Of a DNA stretch of 9,198 nt, positions 1 to 6,101 are shown piece by piece. Where the stretch lies: contig JANXVK010000245.1 in the NCBI GenBank assembly GCA_025351675.1, positions 1 to 9,198 on the forward strand. The letters run 5' to 3'. Origin of the DNA: Rhizobacter sp. Its GTDB lineage: Bacteria; Pseudomonadota; Gammaproteobacteria; Burkholderiales; Burkholderiaceae_C. Under the pieces are notes generated by a model. The model was not told the origin of the DNA. It ran no database searches and saw only the letters and a list, made by a program, of their open reading frames with translations. How positions within the stretch are numbered: the stretch's first letter is position 1; each line of letters opens with the position of its first letter. A program made the position numbers and the translations under genes.

Positions 1-731
1 GGCGCCTTGCCGGCCTGGATCACGATCTGCGCACCGCCGTCGATCGACAGATCGACCGGCTGCTTGTTGCCGAGCGCCAGCATCATCTCGCAGGTGATGC
101 GGCCCTCTTTCGTGCTGCCACCGGTCAGGTGATGCACGCCACCGAGCGACAACATCTGCGAGCCGTATTCAGCCGTCGTCACATGGCCGACGACCTCGCC
201 CTTGCAGCGCACGTTGGCCTGCTCGGGGCCGAGCCAGCGGTCGGTGTCGATCTTCACCTTGTAGCTGCAGTAGCTGAAGATGCCCTCGGTGACGACGGTC
301 ACCATGTCAACGCCGGCCGCTTGCGAGGCGACGATGAACGGCGCGGGCTTGTAGTCGGGGTAGGTGGTGCTGGAGCCGATGCCGGTGACGAAGATTTCGT
401 CCTGTGACGCGAGCGGATTGGCGGCAAGTTCGACGTCGGCCTCTTCGCCGCGGGCGACGAAAGGCACCAGGGCCGCATCCGCACTCGCCAGCGTGCGCCG
501 CAGCAGCACGACCGGGTCGACCCGGATCAGCGTGCCGTGCGCGTTCGCATACCGGTCACAGGCGCCGGTCTTGCCGGGCGAGATCTGGCACAGCACCGGG
601 CAAGCGTTGCACTCGATCTTGTCGGTGGCCATGCGCTCGTTGCGCGGGCGCGAGCCGCCCCGCACCTGCGGCGCGGCGTCGGGGGTCGGCATGCTTTCGG
701 GCAGCCCGTCGGTCTTGGTGTGTTCGGTCAT
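1..731 (-). CDS. 6-hydroxynicotinate reductase-like Fe-S protein, partial (C-terminus outside window)
   Basis: Reading leftward from ATG at 731, 243 codons stay open to the window edge, so the C-terminal part is missing. Residues 41-58 hold a cysteine motif, C-x2-C-x3-C-x9-C (C41, C44, C48, C58), suited to a [4Fe-4S] cluster. Downstream are the stretches FVTGIGSSTTYPDY (about 114-127) and VTVVTEGIFSYCSYKVKIDT (about 144-163), which I associate with proteobacterial proteins annotated as 6-hydroxynicotinate reductase. The characterised anaerobic enzyme reduces the pyridine ring using ferredoxin; whether this homologue has that substrate is unproven. The N-terminal 33 residues are low-complexity, and M34 is an alternative start. 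No good Shine-Dalgarno precedes either. The ATG at 731 is the first in frame after an upstream TAA. The gene is divergent from fpr, which could supply reduced ferredoxin, and shares a palindromic regulatory region with it. Confidence 0.72.
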   Translation of the reverse strand, partial: MTEHTKTDGLPESMPTPDAAPQVRGGSRPRNERMATDKIECNACPVLCQISPGKTGACDRYANAHGTLIRVDPVVLLRRTLASADAALVPFVARGEEADVELAANPLASQDEIFVTGIGSSTTYPDYKPAPFIVASQAAGVDMVTVVTEGIFSYCSYKVKIDTDRWLGPEQANVRCKGEVVGHVTTAEYGSQMLSLGGVHHLTGGSTKEGRITCEMMLALGNKQPVDLSIDGGAQIVIQAGKA

Positions 732-781
732 CGCGGTACGATTGATGTCCAGACCTTGACGCCAGCTCCGAGCCAGCGTTT

Positions 782-823
782 CATGTAGTATTTACTTAAC
801 GACAGTGTTGCGAATACTACATG
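782..823. promoter_or_regulatory. Divergent promoter with 11-bp-arm palindromic operator
   Basis: Perfect inverted repeat CATGTAGTATT (782-792) and AATACTACATG (813-823) with a 20-base spacer. Arm centres are 31 bp apart, about three helical turns. The tract is conspicuously AT-rich against its surroundings and lies between two divergent starts (731 leftward, 876 rightward). A possible rightward promoter is TTTACT (791-796) and AATACT (813-818) with 16-bp spacing. The symmetric leftward pair is TTCGCA (814-809) and AATACT (792-787). Both candidate -10 boxes lie inside the repeat arms, so a bound repressor would block both directions. The TetR-family gene at 1753 is the obvious candidate regulator, but the spacer is long for a single TetR dimer. 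The repeat is seen directly; promoters and regulator are inferred. Confidence 0.6.
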
Positions 824-875
824 GCCGATTTGGCCCGCGCAACCGAACAACCCCTTCACTTCTGCTGGACCCGAC

Positions 876-1649
876 ATGAGCGCCTTCAACGAAGAGACCG
901 TGCTGAGCGTGCACCACTGGACCGACAAGCTGTTCACTTTCACGACCACGCGCGACCCGGCGCTGCGGTTCTCGAACGGTCACTTCACGATGATCGGCCT
1001 GCGCGTCGGCGCCAAGCCGCTGCTGCGCGCCTACAGCATCGTCAGCGCCAACTACGAGGAGCACCTCGAGTTCCTCAGCATCAAGGTGCCCGACGGCCCG
1101 CTGACCAGCAAGCTGCAGCACATCAAGGTCGGCGACACCATCATCGTCGGCAAGAAGCCCACCGGCACGCTGGTGATCGACTACCTGACGCCCGGCAAGC
1201 ACCTGTACCTGCTCTCGACCGGCACCGGCCTGGCGCCGTTCATGAGCATCATCCGCGACCCGGAAACGTATGAGCGCTTCGAGCAGGTGATCCTGGTGCA
1301 CGGTGTGCGCACGAAAGACGAGCTCGCGTACCACGACCTCGTCACCGAGCACCTGCCGGCGCACGAGTTTCTCGGCGACATGATCAGCAGCAAGCTGCGC
1401 TACTACCCGACCGTGACGCGCGAGGCCTACAAGAACATGGGCCGCGTGACCGAGCTGATGGAGACTGGCAAGATGTTCACCGACCTCGGCCTGCCGGCGC
1501 TCGACCCGGCGCACGACCGGGTGATGATCTGCGGCAGCCCGGGGATGCTGCGCGACCTGAAGCTCATGTTGGAGGGGCGCGGCTTCAAGGAAGGCAACAC
1601 GTCGACCCCTGGTGCGTTCGTTATCGAGCGCGCGTTCGCCGAGCAATAG
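876..1649 (+). CDS. fpr: Ferredoxin--NADP reductase
   Basis: The 257-aa product is a full-length bacterial Fpr, a cytoplasmic FAD flavoprotein that moves electrons between NADP(H) and ferredoxin or flavodoxin. Visible signatures in order are the FAD-binding RAYS (51-54), a further FAD-domain segment to about 100, the NADP-binding STGTGLAPF (114-122), CGSPGM (219-224) and the C-terminal FVIERAFAEQ. The last is typical of bacterial Fpr tails that pack over the flavin. Length and motif order match the family. ATG at 876 is supported by the conserved N-terminus (MSAFNEETVLSVHHWTDKLF), although the ribosome-binding site is weak (TGGA at 866-869). It is divergent from the reductase-like gene and upstream of the TetR gene, which suggests a dedicated electron-supply role here, though it could equally be the general housekeeping Fpr. 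Confidence 0.93.
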   Translation: MSAFNEETVLSVHHWTDKLFTFTTTRDPALRFSNGHFTMIGLRVGAKPLLRAYSIVSANYEEHLEFLSIKVPDGPLTSKLQHIKVGDTIIVGKKPTGTLVIDYLTPGKHLYLLSTGTGLAPFMSIIRDPETYERFEQVILVHGVRTKDELAYHDLVTEHLPAHEFLGDMISSKLRYYPTVTREAYKNMGRVTELMETGKMFTDLGLPALDPAHDRVMICGSPGMLRDLKLMLEGRGFKEGNTSTPGAFVIERAFAEQ

Positions 1650-1658
1650 TCATGACGA

Positions 1659-1717
1659 CCCCCCGCTTGGCGAGTACGCCAATCGACCTCCCGAGGGGGC
1701 GCGAGCCGGCTCGGGAG
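1659..1717. other. Tandem GC-rich stem-loops between fpr and tetR
   Basis: Two hairpins follow the fpr stop. TTGGCG (1667-1672) pairs with CGCCAA (1677-1682) over a 4-base loop. CTCCCGAG (1688-1695) pairs with CTCGGGAG (1710-1717) over a 14-base loop. There is no T-tract, so this is not a standard intrinsic terminator. It may damp transcription into tetR, protect the fpr mRNA 3' end, or be a copy of one of the GC-rich intergenic repeats frequent in Burkholderiales. The last option needs a genome search. Confidence 0.4.
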
Positions 1718-1752
1718 CGGCCCGGCGCTCGGCCCGCCGTGAACTGGCGGCG

Positions 1753-2403
1753 ATGATGGCTGCGCGGCCGCTCGGGGTTCGAGCGCAGGCCGCCGCAGCC
1801 ACGCGCGAGAGCATCCTGCGCGCGGCGACCAAGGTGTTCGCAAAGGACGGCTTCGCGGGCGGGCGCGTCGAGCAGATCTCGAAGGCGGCGAAGTCGTACG
1901 ACCGGATGATCTATTACTACTTCGGCAGCAAGGAAGGTCTCTTCATTGCCGTGCTCGAAGAGATGTACCGGCGCTTCAACGAGGCCGAGTCGAAGCTTTC
2001 GCTGGTCGATGTGCACCCGGTCGATGCGCTGAAGGCGGTGATCCGCTTCATGTGGCTGCACTACCAGAAGCACCCCGAGTTCATCACGCTGCTCAACACC
2101 GAAAACCTGCACCGCGGCAAGCACATCTCGAAGTCGCTGCGAGCGCGCGAGTACTCGTCGCCGGCCGTCAGCGTGCTCGGCGAGGTGCTGGCGCGCGGCG
2201 CGGCGCAAAAGCTGTTTCGCGCCGACGTCGCCGCGCGCGACGTCTACCTGATGATCGCGTCGATGGGCTACTTCTACCTGTCGAACCGCTTCACGCTCTC
2301 GGCCTTTCTCGGCGAGCAGCTGGAGACGCCCGATGCGCTCGCGCACTGGGAGGCGTTTCTGATCGACGCCGTGCTGCGCACCGTGTCGCCCGCGCCGGTC
2401 TGA
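1753..2403 (+). CDS. TetR/AcrR-family transcriptional regulator
   Basis: The 216-aa product has a typical TetR N-terminal DNA-binding domain (about residues 16-62). Helix 1 is TRESILRAATKVFAKDGF, the turn is followed by VEQISKAAKS, and the signature YYYFGSKEGLF runs over 54-64. The remainder is the all-helical ligand-binding and dimerisation domain (HYQKHPEF, ending near YFYLSNRFTLSAF) and looks like a TetR_C_29-type domain. The frame stays open upstream to a GTG at 1612 inside fpr, but those 47 residues are compositionally odd and cross the stem-loops, so I use the ATG at 1753 (another ATG follows at 1756). No strong ribosome-binding site is visible. It lies 103 bases after fpr on the same strand and probably regulates the divergent reductase/fpr promoters; the ligand is unknown. 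Confidence 0.87.
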   Translation: MMAARPLGVRAQAAAATRESILRAATKVFAKDGFAGGRVEQISKAAKSYDRMIYYYFGSKEGLFIAVLEEMYRRFNEAESKLSLVDVHPVDALKAVIRFMWLHYQKHPEFITLLNTENLHRGKHISKSLRAREYSSPAVSVLGEVLARGAAQKLFRADVAARDVYLMIASMGYFYLSNRFTLSAFLGEQLETPDALAHWEAFLIDAVLRTVSPAPV

Positions 2404-2408
2404 CCCGG

Positions 2409-2810
2409 TCAGTTCCTGCCGCCGGTAACCGGCTGCCCGCTCACCACGTCGACCGCGGCCCGCGTGTCCATCCCGATCCGGTAGAACTCGCGCAGCACGT
2501 TGCCCGAGAACCCGATCTCGACGATCGACACGTCGCGGAACGCGGCCAGAAACCCCTCGGGCAGCATCTTGTTGAAATCGGCGGCCACCTCTTTCAGCGC
2601 GGCCTGCGTCTTCGCGTCGAACGGCGCCATGCTGTAGACCAGCGTGTTGTGCGGGTTGTGCGAACGCAGCTCCTTGCCATCACGCACCACGTTGACGCCG
2701 CTGAGGCCGACGCTCGCGACCAGCGCCTTGGCCGCGTCGCCCATCTTCGCGTAGACCGGGCCGGTGCAGCGCGGCAGCGGGCCGTCGCGCAGGGGCCTGC
2801 CTCCTGTCAT
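2409..2810 (-). CDS. Hypothetical protein, start uncertain, possibly an N-terminally truncated fragment
   Basis: I do not recognise this family. From about position 2795 down to the TGA at 2411-2409 the frame has strongly G/C-ending codons and a plausible soluble protein composition (PLPRCTGPVYAKMGDAAKAL, later SHNPHNTLVYSMAPFD, ending QPVTGGRN), so it is or was coding. The start is unclear. ATG at 2810 gives 133 aa; ATG at 2744 gives 111 aa. A good AGGAGG (2805-2800) is followed after 7 bases by an in-frame CTG at 2792, not by ATG or GTG. The frame remains open to 2885, but codon use above about 2800 is poorer. That pattern fits a C-terminal remnant of a longer protein joined to unrelated DNA. 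It converges on tetR with 5 bases between stops and is divergent from the broken HxlR gene, whose relatives often control a neighbouring gene. Confidence 0.5.
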   Translation of the reverse strand: MTGGRPLRDGPLPRCTGPVYAKMGDAAKALVASVGLSGVNVVRDGKELRSHNPHNTLVYSMAPFDAKTQAALKEVAADFNKMLPEGFLAAFRDVSIVEIGFSGNVLREFYRIGMDTRAAVDVVSGQPVTGGRN

Positions 2811-2929
2811 CCAGGTCCGCCGGGGATCAGCGGCTGGAGAGACTTTCGTTCCAAACGGGTGGCGGGTCCAGTCCAGAAATTGCACCTGCCGAGGCGGGCA
2901 CCGTCTCTCGGGTGCTGCAGTCTCGATTC

Positions 2930-3619
2930 ATGATCGACTACGGCCAGTTCTGCACGGTCGCCCGCGGCGCCGAAGTGTTCGGTAAGCGTTGGACGCCGTT
3001 GGTCGTGCGCGAACTGCTCTGTGGCAGCACGCGCTTCAACGAGATTCGCCGCGGCGTGCCGTGCATGTCGGCATCGCTGCTGGCGCAGCGCTTGCGCAAG
3101 CTCGAGGATATCGGTGTCGTCAAGCGAGTCGTCGGTGCGGCCGGCGGGCCCGCTGAATACCATCTGAGCGGCGCCGGCGAGGAGTTGCGCCCCATCATCA
3201 TGGCGCTCGGCGAACGGGGCGCGCGCTGAATCGGCAGCCGCCTCAAGCGCGGTCAACTCGACGCGGGCTTTCTGATGTGGGACATCCGCCGCTTCGTGCG
3301 CCTCGACGAGTTCCGGCGTGACCGTTCGGTGCTGATTCAGTTCCGCTTCACCGACGCGCACGCCGGCGAGCGCCGCTGGTGGCTGGTCGTCGAGAGTGGC
3401 GGTGCCGACCTGTGCCGCGACGACCCGGGGCCCGAACCCACCTTGGTGGTCGAGTCGACGGTGCTGGCGCTGACCGAGATCCGGACCGGCGACCGCGAAG
3501 CCGTCGAAAGCCGCGCGGTCCGCGTGCGCGGCGGCGCGCGTGACGCACGCGACCTGTGGCGTTGACTCGGGCGCAGCGCGTTCGCCGATACGCGGGAAGC
3601 GTGCCGCACGGAAAAGTAG
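2930..3619 (+). pseudogene. HxlR-family winged-helix regulator, interrupted by two in-frame TGA stops
   Basis: From ATG 2930 the first 99 residues form an intact HxlR wHTH: CTVARGAEVFGKRWTPLVVR, then STRFNEIRRGVPCMSASLLAQR, and the wing near GPAEYHLSGAGEEL. A TGA at 3227-3229 (codon 100) interrupts it, yet the same frame continues with the usual C-terminal domain of the long HxlR subgroup (GFLMWDIRRFV, RWWLVVESGGADLC). A second TGA at 3563-3565 (codon 212) follows DLWR, and the frame runs on through LGRSAFADT to TAG at 3617-3619. By my knowledge of the family both TGA codons sit where Trp is usual (ARW-IGSRL and RW-LGRSAF), so each is one G-to-A step from TGG. The segment around 3480-3520 also seems shortened. 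Without the stops the protein would be 229 aa, the normal length. The first 99 residues could still be made as a DNA-binding stub. Confidence 0.78.
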
Positions 3620-3775
3620 TGCTGCCGCCCATGCACGCGACGCGGGCGCACGCGAACGTGCGGATGCGCTGAGCCCGGCGCTCGCGGGCGCCCGGTTCGT
3701 CCCGCCCCGATGCGAGAGTCGAGACCGCAGCGGGTAGAGTCGCCCGATCTCCACGCCGGCCTCGCGCGCACTGCC

Positions 3776-4555
3776 ATGAACCGACTGCAGTCAGAGCTGC
3801 ATCGCCTGTACCTCATCCGATCTGCGGCCGACGCGGAGGGCAGCGCTTCGTCAGCGGCGCTGATCGACCGTTCTGGCGCGGTGCGCGCGCTGGTGATCGA
3901 GCTGGCGCGGCCGGCGAGCTGGGAGGTTCTGGCCAAGGTCTGGCGCGGCGTTCAGACCGAGCTGGAACTGCCGGCCCCGGCCATCGCCGTCTCCGGCACC
4001 GATGGACTGCAGCTGTGGTTCTCGCTCGCCGAGCCGGTCGCGGCCGCGCGGGCGCATGCGTTTCTTGAAGGCTTGCGCGTGCGGTTTCTGCCGGACATCG
4101 CCGCCCACCGCATCCGCCTGCTGCCGGCGCCCGATGCGTCGGCGCTGCAGCCGCAGGGTCATGCCCGGGGAGTGCCGGCGCGTCAGGCGCCGGGCGAGAA
4201 CTGGTCGGCATTCGTCGCACCCGACCTCGCGCCGGTCTTTGCCGACACGCCGTGGCTCGACGTTGCGCCCAGCGAGGAAGGTCAGGCCGCGTTGCTGCAC
4301 GGGTTCGAAGTGACGAAGCCGGCCGCGTTCGAGGCCGCGTTGCAGCGGCTCGGCGCGGGCGCACCGCCAGCGCACTCGATCGCGGCCGTGGCGCCGGACA
4401 CCGCTCGTGCGCGCGCAGACGATCGGCCGCCGGCGGCAGGCGCCGATGCCGACCCGAGGCGATTCCTGCTCAAGGTGATGAACGACGACACCGTCGCGCT
4501 GGCCCTTCGGATCGAAGCGGCCAAGGCGTTGCTGCAGCAGCCGACCGGCATCTGA
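3776..4555 (+). CDS. Conserved hypothetical protein, faintly archaeo-eukaryotic-primase-like
   Basis: The 259-aa soluble protein has no signal peptide or membrane segment. I recognise it only as a type found among Burkholderiales hypothetical proteins. Residues about 37-90 have a beta-strand (VRALVIELA), then IAVSGTDGLQLWFSLAEPV (70-88). The latter resembles the SG-x-G-hh-h-W/F strand around the active site of LigD/PrimPol-type (AEP) primases, but the usual acidic pair and histidine are not evident, so catalysis is doubtful. An Ala/Pro-rich linker (about 195-225) leads to a C-terminal helix, RRFLLKVMNDDTVALALRIE and onward (229-252). Helices of that pattern also occur in some phage terminase small subunits. 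ATG at 3776 gives a natural N-terminus (MNRLQSELHRLYL); upstream extensions look non-coding. The gene converges on the HAD gene. The primase link is a weak inference. Confidence 0.7.
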   Translation: MNRLQSELHRLYLIRSAADAEGSASSAALIDRSGAVRALVIELARPASWEVLAKVWRGVQTELELPAPAIAVSGTDGLQLWFSLAEPVAAARAHAFLEGLRVRFLPDIAAHRIRLLPAPDASALQPQGHARGVPARQAPGENWSAFVAPDLAPVFADTPWLDVAPSEEGQAALLHGFEVTKPAAFEAALQRLGAGAPPAHSIAAVAPDTARARADDRPPAAGADADPRRFLLKVMNDDTVALALRIEAAKALLQQPTGI

Positions 4556-4678
4556 TCAGTGCTCTGGCCCGCGGCGTTCGGGCACGGGCGGCGGCTCGGG
4601 CGCCAGCGGCCTGACGGCGACGACCGGCAGATCACGCGGCGGCGCGTTCACGACCTACCGGTTCAGCCGCAGCACCGT

Positions 4679-5320
4679 CTAGCCCTTGCGGTGCGCGGTC
4701 GATTCGAGCCGCGGGTCGGGGTCGACGACGATCGGGCGCTTGACGGCGCTGAGCAGCGCGAGGTCGTTGATCGAATCGGTGTAGAAGCTGGCCTCTGGAA
4801 GCAACTGCTCGGGGTGGCCGGCTTCACGCAGCCACTGGCGCAGGCGGTCGATCTTGCCCGAGCGCATGTTCGGCGTGCCGGCGGTGCGGCCGGTGTAGCG
4901 GCCGTCGCCGGCCTGTTCGAGCTCGGTGCAGAGGTAGTGGTCGACGCCAAGGTCGACGGCGGTCAGCTCGCTGACGACGCGATTCGTCGCAGTCGTCAGC
5001 ACCAGCGTCTCGCCGAGCTCGCGGCGGCGCTGCAGCAGCGCACGTGAATCGTCGGGGATGCGCGGGCGCACCCAGCCCTCGAAGAAGCGCTCGCGCAGCG
5101 GCTGCAGTTCGGCCGGCGTGAGGCCGGTGAGCGCGCGCGCGTGAAACTCGCAGTAGTCGACCGGGGTGACGGTACCGGCGTCGTAGCGCAGCGCCATGTC
5201 CTGATAGCGCTCGCTGAACTGGGACGCGAGGCGGCCCTCTTTGATCATGAACTCGAACCACAGCACGTCGCTGTCGGCGCTGAGCAGCGTGTGGTCGAGG
5301 TCGAACAGGGCCAGCCGCAT
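4679..5320 (-). CDS. HAD-superfamily (subfamily IB) phosphatase, C-terminally shortened by an amber codon
   Basis: The 213-aa cytoplasmic HAD-IB hydrolase is probably a phosphomonoesterase of the SerB-like group. All catalytic motifs are present: motif I DLDHT (7-11, nucleophile D7, acid D9), motif II TTATN (109-113), motif III lysine K156 in SGK, and motif IV YTDSINDLALL (180-190, D182 and D186). A helical cap lies between motifs I and II. In related proteins the end reads roughly GW-x-VL-x-L. Here TAG (4681-4679) takes the Trp position, and the frame continues TVLRLNR to a second TAG (4657-4655). Full length would thus be 221 aa, and only about eight residues are lost, so the enzyme may still fold. 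ATG at 5320 starts directly at the first beta-strand; the ribosome-binding site is weak. In many Burkholderiales a gene of this kind lies between hda and pcnB, but neither neighbour is present here. Confidence 0.85.
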   Translation of the reverse strand: MRLALFDLDHTLLSADSDVLWFEFMIKEGRLASQFSERYQDMALRYDAGTVTPVDYCEFHARALTGLTPAELQPLRERFFEGWVRPRIPDDSRALLQRRRELGETLVLTTATNRVVSELTAVDLGVDHYLCTELEQAGDGRYTGRTAGTPNMRSGKIDRLRQWLREAGHPEQLLPEASFYTDSINDLALLSAVKRPIVVDPDPRLESTAHRKG

Positions 5321-5515
5321 CGTGGCTTAGCGTGGCGCGCGCAGGGTGTGGGTCATGGTGAAGTATCGACCCGCCACGCCGCGCCGCGGCGGCAGGCCCC
5401 GTTCGAGCGGCTACGCCTGCGCGCGCCGGTCGCCGATGTCCGCGTCCTCCCGCGTGTGTCCATTTCCACCATCGTCTATCGTGGCGAACACTCCGCCGTG
5501 GGGGTTTCAAACTGC

Positions 5516-5536
5516 AACCGCGGCCCCTGCGCGGTT
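5516..5536. other. Stem-loop in the 5321-5585 intergenic region
   Basis: AACCGCG (5516-5522) pairs with CGCGGTT (5530-5536) over a 7-base loop, midway between the leftward HAD gene and the rightward exported-protein gene. No T-tract follows, so it is not an intrinsic terminator. The rest of this 265-base divergent gap holds only short open frames with no coding character. It presumably contains both promoters; I see no convincing -35/-10 pair. Confidence 0.3.
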
Positions 5537-5585
5537 CGCGCTACGCTCGTGCCTGACTGCCACGACCTCCTGACGTCATCACGCC

Positions 5586-6029
5586 ATGAAGACTCTCGCC
5601 ATCGCCCTTCTCTGCGCCACCAGCCTGTCGCTCGCGCACGCCGCACCCGACGCCGATCAACCGCCTTCCCCGCGCGACCTGCACGCGGCGGAGTGCGTAG
5701 CGGCGCTCGAAGCCAACACGCAGGCGCTGGCAAAGCAGGTCATGGCCGGCAACGAAGCACCGCGTGCGTTGCTGCTGGAGCGGCTGATCGCCGGCACCGC
5801 GTTTGTCGGCGACACCTATCTGCACGGCAACAGCGACGAGAGGCAGGCCCGCGCGCTCGCCAACCAAGCGCTGGAAGCGCAGAAGCGCCTGCCGCCGGCC
5901 GAGCTCACGGCTCGCCAAGTGGCCTGCGCCGCCGAAGGCACCAAGCTGTACGACGACAGCAACGGGCTGGAGAAGGTGGTCGTCAAGCGGCTCGCGAAGA
6001 AGCGCATGGAGAAGCTTTTGAACGGCTGA
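5586..6029 (+). CDS. Small exported protein of unknown function
   Basis: The 147-aa precursor starts with a clear Sec signal peptide: MK, a hydrophobic core LAIALLCATSLSL, then AHA before a likely signal peptidase I cut after residue 19. No lipobox is seen. The mature part (about 128 aa, about 14 kDa) is helical, Ala/Leu-rich and has two cysteines, C37 and C114, that could form a disulfide in the periplasm. The C-terminus is basic (VVVKRLAKKRMEKLLNG). No domain is recognised. ATG at 5586 is fixed by the signal peptide; the ribosome-binding site is poor. It is followed 72 bases later by the reductase-like gene on the same strand, with no obvious terminator between them. Confidence 0.78.
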   Translation: MKTLAIALLCATSLSLAHAAPDADQPPSPRDLHAAECVAALEANTQALAKQVMAGNEAPRALLLERLIAGTAFVGDTYLHGNSDERQARALANQALEAQKRLPPAELTARQVACAAEGTKLYDDSNGLEKVVVKRLAKKRMEKLLNG

Positions 6030-6101
6030 CGGGCGCGTCGTCGATCCAGGTCGGCGCCGATCGGCGTGTCTTCCTACGCACACCACACGGACGGAACCCG
6101 C

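Noticed and set aside
792..1646. 284-aa leftward open frame opposite fpr
   Set aside because: Antisense shadow of a clear Fpr gene; His/Arg/Ala-rich with no domain.
1621..2346. 241-aa leftward open frame opposite tetR
   Set aside because: GC-rich antisense shadow; the TetR frame has clear homology.
2837..2909. GAGAGAC (2837-2843) and GTCTCTC (2903-2909) inverted repeat before the HxlR gene
   Set aside because: Only 7 bases and 59 apart; expected by chance.
2052..2933. 293-aa rightward open frame crossing the tetR end and the hypothetical gene
   Set aside because: Arg/Ala-rich composition, overlaps two better-supported genes, no motif.
2807..3754. 315-aa uninterrupted leftward frame opposite the broken HxlR gene
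   Set aside because: Tempting because the sense gene has stops, but its product is low-complexity and the sense strand shows real HxlR motifs.
4556..4651. 31-codon leftward frame (GTG 4651 to TGA 4558-4556), Pro-rich
   Set aside because: Possible tail of another gene or extension past the second TAG of the HAD gene, but too short and unsupported.
3227..4681. Reassigned TGA/TAG genetic code
   Set aside because: fpr ends at TAG and tetR, DUF899 and others end at TGA at their family-typical ends, and TGG is used normally for Trp.
5572..5579. TGACGTCA palindrome just before the exported-protein gene
   Set aside because: Eight-base palindrome with no known matching bacterial regulator here; chance is likely.
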